Part shown: positions 53,508 through 63,374 of the stretch, one piece after another
Position numbering within the stretch: position 1 is the first letter of the stretch
Layout: each line of letters begins with the position of its first letter
NCBI GenBank assembly: GCA_023213315.1
Contig: JAKCPI010002639.1
Coordinates: 17,428 to 81,427, forward strand
Direction: 5' to 3'
Source: Euborellia annulipes
Taxonomy: Eukaryota > Arthropoda > Insecta > Dermaptera > Anisolabididae
DNA length: 64,000 bases
Position numbers and translations under genes: made by a program
The notes under the pieces: generated by a model
What the model saw: only the letters and a program-made list of their open reading frames with translations
The model's database searches: none
Told to the model about the DNA's origin: nothing

Positions 53508-56500
53508 GTAAATATTTTAAAATTGTTAGAACAATAACGATTTTGTTTTATTTTCCTATATCAATCAATCATTAGTCAAGCTTTGAAATGAATTTGTTCC
53601 TTTCGCTCCCCTAATTGTTTGATTTTAGGTCATATTTCAAGGTACAGTGAGGGACAATATTAAATCCCACCCATGCCTTTTCTCCTTGTGATTATTTCAT
53701 TGTTTTTAAAAAAAATATATATTTTTTAATGGAAACATTCATTTTATGGTTCAAACAGGGGCGTATATAAGGGGGGGGGGGCGAGGGGGCCCGGCCCCCC
53801 CCCCCCCCCGAAATTTCCCAAACACATATACATATATAGGGATATACAGACATCAGCGCAACAAATTTTTCCGCAGGATGGAAAACTTTGGTTCCGCAAA
53901 AGAAAAAGTGTTCCGCAAAACATTTCGTGTGAAAAAAAATTTAGTTTCTTAAAAAAAAAAATTTCCGCAGAAAAATTTTTGAGTTCGGGCCCAGGGCCGT
54001 TCCTGGCGGGCGTGCACTCCGTGCCAGCACGGAGGCGCCAGTCCCAAAGGGCGCCGGAGGCGCCTTCCAAAGGGCGCCGGTGGCGCCTTCCAAAGGAAGG
54101 CGAAGACGAAAAGCCAAAGGGCATTTTCGTGCCTGGGTCCTTGGTCCGTCGCAAGTGAGAAAAATGTATTTCAAAAGAATTGGCTGCCAATCATTTGAAA
54201 TAATTGGCGTAACTATATTGAATGGCGCCCCCCGCGGGTTCAAGAATGTCGCCCCCCTCCAAAAAAAAAAAAAAAAAAATTGTTAAATAAATGTAAATTT
54301 TAAATAGTTTTTTTATTTAAAAAAATAAAAGGGGAATGAATGACTTCCCCGAGACTTTCTCGTATATTCTTTTGGAATTATATCTGGGTGTGTGTGAACA
54401 CGGCAAGCAGCCAGATCGATGAAATTTGGTATATACTCCTTACACTAAAATTGTAGATTGCCAATATCTTCAAAAGGGAATGAGATATTCAAGAAATTTT
54501 TTTTTCTAAATAATCTACATGAAATGGGCTTTAATTTACTAAAATAAAAAGTTTGTGTATTTTGTTCCCTCTATTTCTAAAGTCCATTGAAAGTTTCAAT
54601 ATATAGTTTTACATATTAAAAAGGTTTCAAGGGCAAAATGAAAATATACATTTTAAAGAGCATCTAAAAAATAATTGATTTATGAATTTTAATAAAAATC
54701 GTTGGAGGGAATTTTGAGAAAATTGAAAAAAACTGAAAAAGTACATCAGTAAAGTACTAGTACTTTTTGGCCGATTTTGTTCAAAAGCTTATTTTGAGTG
54801 TCCGAAAGGGTGCCTAACTTAAATATAAAATTTCAACCTCCTAGCTCAATCCTTTTATGCTTTCATTTAAACCAGTGGTTCCCAACCTGGGGGCGATTTG
54901 GGTTTTCAGGGGGGCGATAAATAAGCGGGGGCGATGAATAGTCAAAGGGAGAAAAATTATTAGTTTACTAAAATTTAAAAAAATAAAAATCAAAGAGAAA
55001 AAAATTTCCTATTTAGAATGGTCAGGATAAAAGAGGACAAAATATTATCATAAAAAGAAGATAATTCCAATCCAGAATTGAAACGTCACTTTTAGCTCAA
55101 ATCCTAAATTTCAATTAAAAAAATCATTTTTTTGAATTTTTTTTCCTCAGAGGGCCCGGGCCCTTTAAGCTCAAATCAAGTTTGATCTTTTTCACGACTC
55201 AGAATAGCTAAAAACGCAGATTTCAGTGGCTAATTTTCAAAAAATTTTCCATATCCCAAGATTCCCCCGGAAATCCTCTGTTCAGATCTGATCTCTATAA
55301 ATTATTGTTGCTGTGGTAATTTTTTTCGTCAACGAAAACTCAAAAACTATTTGTTCAATTGTTTTGAAATTTTGCACACATAAACTTGGGGTAGAGATCA
55401 AGAACTGAAAAGCTTTTGGTAAACATCGGACCATTAGGGGGGCTCTAGGAGGGGAACAAAAATTTTTTTTCTTACATAACCTATAATTTTTTTTTTATAT
55501 ATTCAGAAACTAGACTTCCTCCCGAGTAAAATGATATATAACATGTATAACATCGGACCAATAGGGGGGGGCTCTAGGGGGGAACAAAAATTTTTTTCTT
55601 ACATAACCTATAATTTTTTTTATATATTCAGAAACTAAACTTCCTCCCGAGTAAAATGATATATAACATGTATAACATCGGACCAATAGGGGGGCTCTAG
55701 GGGGGGACAAATGTTTTTTTTTCTTGAATAGTTGGTGGGCAAAATTGTGCGGTCGGCTTAGTCCGACCCTTTATTTTATTTTCCTTCTCTATGAAAAAGA
55801 GGATAGTGATAGTTCGCGTGGAGGAAAGAAAGAATTATCAAAATCTAAGCTACCGTACCATTCGCCAAACTTGAAAATCAGTACAGGTTTAATCACTTTA
55901 AAAATTTTTTTTTTCATAATTTAGTTGGGGGGGGGCGCCAAAAATAACCTGGCACGGAGGCGACAACTTACCCAGGAACGGCCCTGTTCGGGCCCCCCCC
56001 CCCCCCCGAAAAAAAATTTCTATATACGCCCCCTGGGTTCAAACCTAGAATATTTTCAATAAAAATTTTTATTTTCTTTTATAAAAACAATGAATTAATC
56101 ACAAGTAGAAAACGCATGGGTGGAACTTAATATTGTCCCTCACTGACATGCACAGTAGGGTGGGCTTTTGGTTATACCTGTAAAATTTTTTTTTTTTTTA
56201 ATTCTTTGAAAATCCTTTCTCGAGTCTCAAAGCACTTAAAATTGGTCAAAAATCGATTTTTTGCTAGAATTTTTGATATTTTCTATTATAATATCTTAAA
56301 GAAAGATCAAATGAAATTTTCAATAATAATCAAAACAATGTAAATCAGAAGAACTTTAAAGTTAATTTTCTCAAATCTCGGTACCTGACGCTTGACACAC
56401 TAATGTGTAACAGGGTCCATATATCCTATCTATTGATCATCAAGGCAATAATAATATTTTTTATGACAAATTAAATCTTATTTCTTTTTCAGGTAGCCTT

Positions 56501-59500
56501 CAAACATTCAACGTTGGACGAGGAATTGGCTGGCCGATGCCTGCAACTTTATATTTCCAAACAAACCACACAAAAAGGCTAATATTTCCAGGAGAAAGTG
56601 AAGAGATTGTTCCCGCTTTTGATTCCTTACAGATTGCTGTTATCGTCGCCGCCGGGCCATTTGCGTGCTTTGCATATTTCCTCATAGCTATTTTCGTTAA
56701 AGTTAATTTATCTCCAAAATATAAAATACTTCTAATATCAATAAATGAGATGATTTCTTGGCTCTTGTATCTCATGGGAGATCAGACGGTAAATATACAT
56801 ATATCAGTCAAGGGTGGATCCAGAGAAGTTTCTCGAGGGGGGGGGGGTAATCTAGTGTGACTGGTTGCACAGTACACATTTTTTTTCTTAATTTCGGTAA
56901 TTTAAAGGCGCATTCTGTACTTATTTACCAGAATATATATACAAATCAAATTTTTAAGTATTAATTTTTAAAATTTTAAATTAAAAATACAATTTTTTCG
57001 AAAAAATATTTTTCTAAAATTTCGGGGGGCTGGGGGGGGGGGGGGGGGTAATTACCTAAAGTGGGCACGATCTTAACACTGTCTATCAGCATAAGACTGC
57101 GAACAGCTTTATCCCACACTAAACATGTGGTCAAGCACTAAATATCACTTTATATGGTTACTGTGTCCGTGTTTTAGTTCTGGATAATGGCTCCATGAGT
57201 TTGTGTACTTTCTCCGGATAACTTTTGTATTATTTGTGGGGAATATACTGTGAAAAGTCAACAAAATAAAAACAATAAAACTATAATGATTTGTTGGTGA
57301 TTCTTAATAAATTTAACAATCAAGAACATGGTATGATGTTTTATGGGGACTTAAAAATATTAGGTATAACTTTGTTGCTGGATCAGCATAATAACAATAT
57401 CGCTGCTTCCTGGGCTAGTGGGGCAGTCGAGAGACCTCCATTAGACTAAAATTGACTGGCAACAAAGGGGTACCTTGACCGCCGCACATAGGAGTATTTG
57501 TTCAATAAACCCGGACAAAAGTCGAAATCACTAAGTTACTCAAAAGTCGCAATAAACTCATTGTTTCTCAAGCTAGATAACCGGTGCGTCCTAAGGTAGG
57601 CTTAAAAATTCCATGGCTCTACACTTGTTTACATACGAGCAGTCGGAACTCAGTCAATATCTAGATCGCATCTCTTTTGTCCTAGGCTGCTTCGATTGTG
57701 CTAATAGTTTGTATTGCTCTAGTATTTCCGGGTGAATGTTTTACAAGAAAAAGCTTTTGAATATTGCAGAAGGAGGTACGTACTATATTTTAAAACATAA
57801 ATTGATTCATTTGCAGTCAGAATTTTACATTTACAAACTATTTTACGAAGCCATAATTTTGCCATACATTTTTAGTTCAATTTTCAGACAAAAGCATTTT
57901 TGTTTATGTGTCTGATCTTGTCGGGCTATAATTTATATACAGTCTTAAAATATAGTTATTTGACTATTATATACCACTCTTACATCTTCCCCCTAAATCC
58001 CCCATTTTGTTTTACAGTTACTTCAAATTAATGAGTAAATAAAATGAATTATTTCAAGAAAAACAAAATGGCCGACTTAAGGGATGATGTAAGTGTGCTA
58101 TATAATAGTCAAATAACCATATTTTATGCCTATATATAAATAATAGCCAGAAAAGATCAAACACATAAACAAAAATTCTTTTGTCTGATAATTAAACTAA
58201 AAATGTATGCCAAAAATTTTGGCTTCGTAATATAGTTTGTAAACGTAAAATTCTGACTGAAAACGAATCAATTTATGTTGTGAAATACAGTATCTAAGTA
58301 GTAAGCTCAGAATTTACTATTTCCTTCCAAAATCTTGGGGGGGGGGGGCGGTCGCCCCCCATTGTCACCCCCCCCCCCCTTAAAATAGCTTCCCTGTTTA
58401 TGGCTACCTTAGGAGGGACCGGTTATCTGTTGAATAGCTTGAGGAACAATAATTTTATTACGACTTTTGAGTAACTTAGTGATTTCGACTTTTGTCCGGG
58501 TTTATTGAACAAATACTCCTATGTGCGCCGGGGAAAAATTGAGCTTAAAAGTTCATTTCTTACTCTCCCGAATTGAATATTTTCCTGAAAGTTTGGGAGC
58601 CTTAGGGAAGAACAGGGTGAAAGATGAGACACCTTCCCTCTTTTTAATAAAAAAAGTAGGGAAGGAAGGGAAATATTGTATTTTTAAGAATTGTTGGGCT
58701 AATGAAGGGAAATAATTTGGCCTTTCCAGTTTTAAAAGGGGAAAATTATAGTGGAAATCTGAAAACGCTCCTACTATAATCTAATTTTTGATATTAAATG
58801 TATTTTTTGTTTGTTTGTTTTTTTTCAAAAACTTAATTTTTTCAGGCCATATTTTTTACGATCGGTCGGATGGCTTTTGGAATTTCATTCGCAAATTTAC
58901 TTCAAGTTCCTCTCTACATTGAAGAGATAACAGAAGCAGAAATCCGCGGTGCATTAGTTTGTCTTGTCGATTGTTTAGTTAACGCCGGAGTCATGATCGG
59001 ATTCATTATTGGCTCGAATGCTTTGTTCGCAAACTCTCTTTGGATTAATTTATGCCTTTCCGTAGCGAGCTTGGTCACTGTTTTGTTCCTACCAGAATCT
59101 CCAGTCTGGTTAATGGCGCAAAACAAAAGAACCGAAGCAAGAGAGAATCTCAAACGGTTAAGTAATAAGGATCATGATTTTGAGAATGAACTCAATAATA
59201 TCGAGGTGTATTTAAATAATAAAAAAGAATATAGTATAAAAGAATCAATTCAGGATTTACGAAACAAGAGGTAGGCCTAATCAAATCTGATTTCTATTTC
59301 CATTTTGTACGTCATAAAAGAAATAAGAACATTTCAGAAATTATTTATACAATATTAGAAGACATAATATCAATACAATATTAATATTTTTTTTAGGACG
59401 AGCCGTAAATCTCTTATGATAATAATAACATTATTTATAATAAACGCTACTTCAGGAATAGGAATAATTCAGAGTTATTCCATAGAAATATTAAGAAAGG

Positions 59501-62008
59501 CTGGATCTTCGTTTTCTGAATATGACACTATTATTGTAACAGGTATTTTCCCAGATAGGGTTTTCGAAACTTTAGTTCCAGAGAACACTCAGGGTTTCAA
59601 CATTATTTTGCAATAAAAATTATAATGAATATTTTGAACCGGCCGCGTTATGGCGCACGATTAAGAAGACTCAATAAAAAAACAAAAAACAAATGATACT
59701 AGTATTCCATTATTCTCCATTTATTGTTGTTCGGTACACAACACTGTTTTTATCTTTTTTCCATCTTCGGCTTTACTAGACTAAGTTTTGGATTTTGTCT
59801 GTAGTAACCTCGCAGATATATGTGGATGGGCCCCATCTCCGGCCTTTTTTCCTGTAATCTTTGGAAAAAACTTTTTTAATTTAACTGTTTCAACTATGTT
59901 TCAATTACAAGGTACAAATTCATATTCTCAAATCGATACTTAGAAATTCAAAGGACTCAAAGAACAAAATGCTTCTTTTCAGGAAAGCCAAAAAACGAAA
60001 AAAACAAACAAACATTTTCCCTCATAACTTTTCTGACTTTAGTATTATTTTAGTCTTTGAAAGACACTTCTCAGAAGCCTTTTGACAAAACCTTAGCTTT
60101 GAGAATAGCTTGTCCTTTACGCCCTTATATTTTATTTTAACGTCTCTTACTTCTCCCTGGTAATTTTCTGTGTATTTAATGGCGTAAACAACACTTTTTT
60201 TGAGATAGCACAATTATAATTAGACTGTTTTGTAAAGCTCAAAAAGCTGAATATTTCTGTATATATAACTCATTTTACTTTCTCTTACCTATGTATATAT
60301 GTAATATATATATAGAGAGAAAGTATTGGATTCATGTCAAAAATTCGATGTCGAGATTTTGATGGATCTTCACGTTTTGAGGTCCCCCGAATCCAAAAAA
60401 GTGGTTTTCGCGACATGGTCTGTCTGTGTGTGTGTCTGTCTGTGTGTGTGTGTGTGTGTGTGTGTTCAATTTTAAGCATGAAGGAATTGAGCTAGGAGGA
60501 TGAAATTTTATATTTAAGTTAAATACCACCCGGGACCGGAAAAATAAGCTTTTAATCAAAATCGGCCAAAGAGTACTAGTACTTTACTGATGTACTTTTT
60601 CAGTTTTTTTCGATTTTCTCAAAATTCGCTCTAACGATTTTGATTAAAATTCAAAAATCAATTATTTTTTAGATGCTCTTTCAAATGTATATTCTCGTTT
60701 TGCCCTCAAAATTGATTGAAGCACACTTTACTCTTGTGCTTCATAGGAAAGATAGGAGAAATGGTTGCCATGGTAACAAAATATAAATATTTTTCCATGT
60801 TTATAATTTTGACATCTTAAATTTCTAATATATTGGGGGAAACTAAATATATTTCGACACAAAAAATCTGGTGTGACAAGCACAGTACACAACTTTCGAT
60901 TACCGAAGGTAAGAGAAAGTTGTGTGCTGTGCGCCAGTCACACCAGATTTTTTGCTATTTTGTCCTTTACTACTTTTTAATTTTCAAGTATCAAAATATC
61001 CTTCTCACACATTTCCTATCGGAAGAATTGTAACTTCCCAAGAATTAATTCCTTGGAATTTCGGAACAAGAATAATAACACGGGCAAACAAATAGGTGTA
61101 TTAATTTAATTATAAGGATCGTTGGCCAAAAAATAAATACGAAGTAATTTTGCGTATTATCCGTTTATTTGTAAATATTTCGACACCAGTGATATGGTAT
61201 CATCTTCATTGTTCATCTGTTGAATGTACTGAAGATGATTTCATATCACTAGGGACGAAATATTTACAAATAAACGAATATAATACGCAAAAGTATTTAT
61301 TTTTTGGCCGACGGTCCTTATGATTATTTGATTATCCTTACGGCCATCTACAAACAACAAATATGTCTATTTTTTTTTTTTTTAATTTGCCTTTCGACTG
61401 CCGAAGATTTCATATTCTGTAAATTTTTCAATTACCACTGGCTATATGAAGAAACTGATTGTTCAATAATAATTGATTATTTTGTTTTTGTTCTAGGTAT
61501 TCTCTGCCTGTTGGGATCCATTTGCGCTTGCCTTTTCTCTGATAAATTCGGCCGCCGTCCACTTTTGCTAACCTCCAGCACGATGGTCATCATATGTCTC
61601 GGGCTTTTGGCCCTTTATACCTCTGAATTAGTTGATATCGATCTAATCCCAAAAATTGCAATTCCTACTCATGTCTTTGCGATGAATGTGGGTTTAGGTC
61701 CGATACCTTATCTTATGATGTCTGAATTGTTACCACCTCCAATACGACAATTCGGATCTAATATTAGTTTCATTGTTCTCAGTGCACTATTCTTTCTTGT
61801 GTTTCTTACATTTCCATTATTAATTCAATCAATCGGTTTATCCTTATCACTAACACTTTATACAATGTTAAGTATCTGGGGTTTTATATTTATATGGTTT
61901 TTTGTACCAGAAACTAAAAAGATACCACGTCATTTAATGGAAAAAACAATCTACAAGGAATATTTCGAAGCCCCTAAAGAAGAAACAACGAGATTAGATT
62001 CTAAGTAA
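53459..62008 (+). CDS. MFS transporter-like gene D, complete, 475 aa
   Basis: Exons join as 53459-53507, 56493-56788, 58846-59270, 59397-59542 and 61497-62008. The frame is open to TAA and all borders are GT-AG. Motifs and positions match gene B: NHT sequon at 41-43, NPKYK-type loop 2-3 (NLSPKYK), IGRMAFG in TM4 (keeping the GR that B lost), PESPVWL, TSGIGIIQ, SDKFGRRPLLL, GLGPIPY and FVPETKKIP. It is the largest copy (8.5 kb) because introns 1, 2 and 4 carry nested hAT elements, a foldback and R1. Its exon 3 to exon 4 region is nearly identical to B, whereas its C-terminal tail and 3' flank resemble C, so it is a mosaic. AATAAA near 62123 may be a poly-A signal. Confidence 0.85.
54620..54865 (-). 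repeat. R1 fragment inside the nested hAT
   Basis: GGGCAAAATGAAAATATACA, AGTAAAGTACTAGTACTTTT and CCTAACTTAAATATAAAATT are in reverse R1 order. Confidence 0.55.
54873..55130. repeat. CAGTGGTTCCCAACC hAT fragment
   Basis: The end CAGTGGTTCCCAACCTGGGG and the inner AAGATAATTCCAATCCAGAA with TTGAAACGTCAC match the element at 26070-27041 in reverse. The opposite end is missing. Confidence 0.55.
55423..55715 (+). repeat. 126-bp tandem repeat, about 2.3 units
   Basis: Units beginning ACATCGGACCA.TAGGGGGG start at 55423, 55550 and 55675, with TTCAGAAACTA.ACTTCCTCC shared between the first two. It lies inside the nested hAT and represents local expansion. Confidence 0.75.
56493..56788 (+). CDS. Gene D exon 2 (TM1-3)
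   Basis: The acceptor is CTTTTTCAG. It encodes GRGIGWPMPATLYFQTNHT, VIVAAGPFACFAYFLIAIF and GDQT. TM2 differs from B more than the rest. Confidence 0.86.
56809..57054. repeat. G-run hAT MITE, right end missing
   Basis: It starts CAAGGGTGGATCCAGAG only 20 bases after the exon 2 donor and breaks off after GGGGTAATTACC near 57053. The insertion leaves the donor untouched. Confidence 0.65.
57060..57480. other. Intron 2 of gene D, unique part
   Basis: No repeat or coding signal is recognised between the MITE fragment and the foldback element. Confidence 0.45.
57485..58525. mobile_element. Foldback element, second copy
   Basis: CACATAGGAGTATTTG ends are inverted and the flanks share CGCCG (57480-57484 and 58526-58530), a 5-bp match against 4 bp at the first copy. 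The content runs in the opposite orientation to 4557-5570, with GGGGGGCGGTCGCCCCCC in one arm. It is 1,041 bp long. Confidence 0.68.
58846..59270 (+). CDS. Gene D exon 3 (TM4-6)
   Basis: It encodes IFFTIGRMAFGISFANLLQ, IEEITEAEIRGAL, PESPVWLMAQNKRTEAREN and VYLNNKKEYSIKESIQDL. The GR in IGRM matches the canonical family motif better than the other copies. Confidence 0.88.
59397..59542 (+). CDS. Gene D exon 4 (TM7)
   Basis: It encodes NATSGIGIIQSYSIEILRKA. The preceding 126-bp intron is nearly identical to that of B apart from small indels, which shows recent common origin or conversion. Confidence 0.85.
59543..60261. other. Intron 4 of gene D, 5' part
   Basis: The start matches intron 4 of B, interrupted by about 130 bp of extra sequence near 59563-59695 that ends in A-rich repeats. 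The frame running from exon 4 to 59616 is read-through into the intron. Confidence 0.5.
60262..60955 (+). repeat. Dispersed repeat R1, most complete copy
   Basis: The order is: terminal inverted repeat ACTTTCTCTTACC..TATA..AGAGAGAAAGTA, GATGTCGAGATTTTGATGGA, CGCGACATGGTCTGTCTG with (TG)n, TACTAGTACTTTACTGATG, GGTTGCCATGGTAACAAAAT, and a 3' hairpin (60866-60951) with AGCACAG.ACACAACTTTCG arms. GGTAAGAGAAAGT occurs at both the 5' end (inverse) and in the hairpin. About 690 bp, non-coding, seen at least nine times. The class is unknown. Confidence 0.7.
61101..61363. mobile_element. Palindromic insertion, relative of 19250-19578
   Basis: The right side reads CCTTACGGCCATCTACAAAC, the inverse of the start of the 19250 element. 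Arms GCGTATTATCCGTTTATTTG pair across a short centre. On the reverse strand TGAAGAT (61202-61208) precedes a 7-bp GATACCA/TGGTGTC hairpin and GAAA (61178-61181). It lies in intron 4 of gene D. Confidence 0.65.
61497..62008 (+). CDS. Gene D exon 5 (TM8-12)
   Basis: The acceptor is TTGTTCTAG. The middle (SFIVLSALFFLVFLTFP) is B-like, while the end (FVPETKKIPRHLMEKTIYK then YFEAPKEETTRLDSK) is C-like. The frame from 61304 before it is intron sequence. Confidence 0.87.
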
Positions 62009-62870
62009 TAGGGATCTGTGTTTGATGTAATACTCCACTATTGTCTGTTGTGTTAAGTGATGAATAGGGATCTATTAAAACAAGATTTGGGCAAACCTAT
62101 ACATAGGTTGTATTCGCAGTGGAATAAAGGAGAAAGGAAACTGAATGTAATCAGAAATCTATGTTTCAGAAAAAAAATTGTATATTGTATAAATTAATTA
62201 TATTTAAAAAAAAAAAACTTTTTCATCTGTTTTTATTTATTTATTTATTTTTTTTTTTGTTGTTTTTATGCCTTTTTTTGTAAAATAGCAAACAGACTAT
62301 GTTTTTATAACACAACGCAGAGGGCCTCCCACCAGTGGAGGGTCCACAATGTTTAATTAAAAAATAAGAAATTTTTTAACAATTTAGGCTGGTGCCGACC
62401 TGTTTTATAATTGATTAAATAAAATTCCTAATTCAGTATTTAGAAGTTTTTTTTTTTTTTAGATTTAATTTTTGACGGGACGTTTTACAAATCATTTGTC
62501 TAGAGTGGCCTGTTAGGGAGGCATGCACGGAAGAGTTTAGTGGCTTGAATATCTCCTCTGTCTAAAGAGATTTAATTATGTTGAATATACGGTTAGAAAG
62601 AATGGTTTTTCAGCTAAAGATTTCACCATTTATTTATTTTTTTTTTTCTATCATTTCATTTTACTGCGCTGCGGAAAATTCTAATTTGAAAGTTTAAACC
62701 CCTGTTTGCAGTATTCGATACCATCATTCCTTTATTGTTCTCTTGTTTATGTGAATGACTGTCGCTGAGATTATATTTTTCATTTATTCTCGCCCTCCCG
62801 GACTGTATTTTATATTAATATTGTATATTGTAAGTGTAATAATAACATGTATCATATATTCGGAAATATT
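62009..62870. other. 3' flank of gene D and spacer
   Basis: ATTAAAACAAG, ACATAGGTTGT.TTCGCA.TGGAA and ATCAGAAATCTAT match the 3' flank of gene C (48270-48370). They probably belong to a shared 3' UTR. No gene is seen beyond that. Confidence 0.5.
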
Positions 62871-62975
62871 TTAGCTCTGAAGATGGCCAAGTCGTGCGGC
62901 CGAAAAGTCAGCCTGGGACTGCCTAATAAAAGAAATATATTTGATTGCATAAGTCCTGAAGTTTTTATTTTTTTT
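62871..62975 (+). repeat. Hammerhead-like remnant upstream of gene E
   Basis: CTGAAGA (62877-62883), T, a GGCC/GGCC hairpin and GAAA (62902-62905) followed by AGTCAGCCTGGGAC correspond to the copy at about 42000. Here GAAA is intact. Confidence 0.6.
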
Positions 62976-63074
62976 TTAATCCACCTCAATCATAGAAACA
63001 TATTAGACTGAATTTATCTATTTTAAAATTATAAATTTTAATTTTAATATACTGTAAATAAATAATATAAGAGA

Positions 63075-63322
63075 AAAACAAGCTCTATCATTTAAATTTA
63101 TTATTTTTAATAGCGTACATTTTTAAATATAACTTAAGTCCATTCATATATTACAAGCATTTTGATAAAACTAATATAAATGAACTAAAGAAATTAACAA
63201 AAAACAAAAATTATAACAAATTGCGAAAATTCAATACTATTGCAGCAATAGATGCTATGTCTTCTTTGAAAGTGCTAGATGAGTGAAATTTTAATTATTG
63301 AGTTGTATTTTTTCAAGTGAAA
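63075..63322 (+). promoter_or_regulatory. Upstream region of gene E
   Basis: It is the closest match to the region before C. GTGCTAGATGAGTGAAATTT is kept near 63270. It is a probable promoter and leader carried in the duplication. Confidence 0.4.
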
Positions 63323-63374
63323 ATGATGAAAAAAATCAGAAAGTATTGGAAACAATCTCTCTATGCTTTTATTG
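63323..63374 (+). CDS. Gene E exon 1
   Basis: It encodes MMKKIRKYWKQSLYAFI and ends ATTG|GTAAAT. It is the intact counterpart of the interrupted exon at 42365. Confidence 0.77.

Larger units (their letters stand above)
53992..55986. mobile_element. Nested 1,995-bp hAT-type element
   Basis: TTCGGGCC is duplicated at 53984-53991 and 55987-55994. Terminal repeats are CAGGGCCGTTCCTGG at both ends, inverted. Inside the left end GGGCGCCGG.GGCGCCTTCC is repeated. The body contains R1, a CAGTGGTTCCCAACC fragment and a 126-bp tandem repeat, but no transposase. It inserted after the outer hAT. Confidence 0.85.
53756..56035. mobile_element. hAT MITE, CAGGGGCGTATA family, hosting another hAT
   Basis: GGTTCAAA is duplicated at 53748-53755 and 56036-56043. 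The outer element alone is about 280 bp; the rest is the second hAT at 53992-55986. It lies in intron 1 of gene D. Confidence 0.88.

Noticed and set aside
53744..54243. Proline- and glycine-rich frames on the reverse strand
   Set aside because: They cross the borders of two nested hAT elements and their G-runs, so they cannot be one gene.
61304..61496. Upstream extension of gene D exon 5
   Set aside because: It runs through a palindromic insertion and a poly-T tract; the TTCTAG acceptor at 61491-61496 is shared with C and B.
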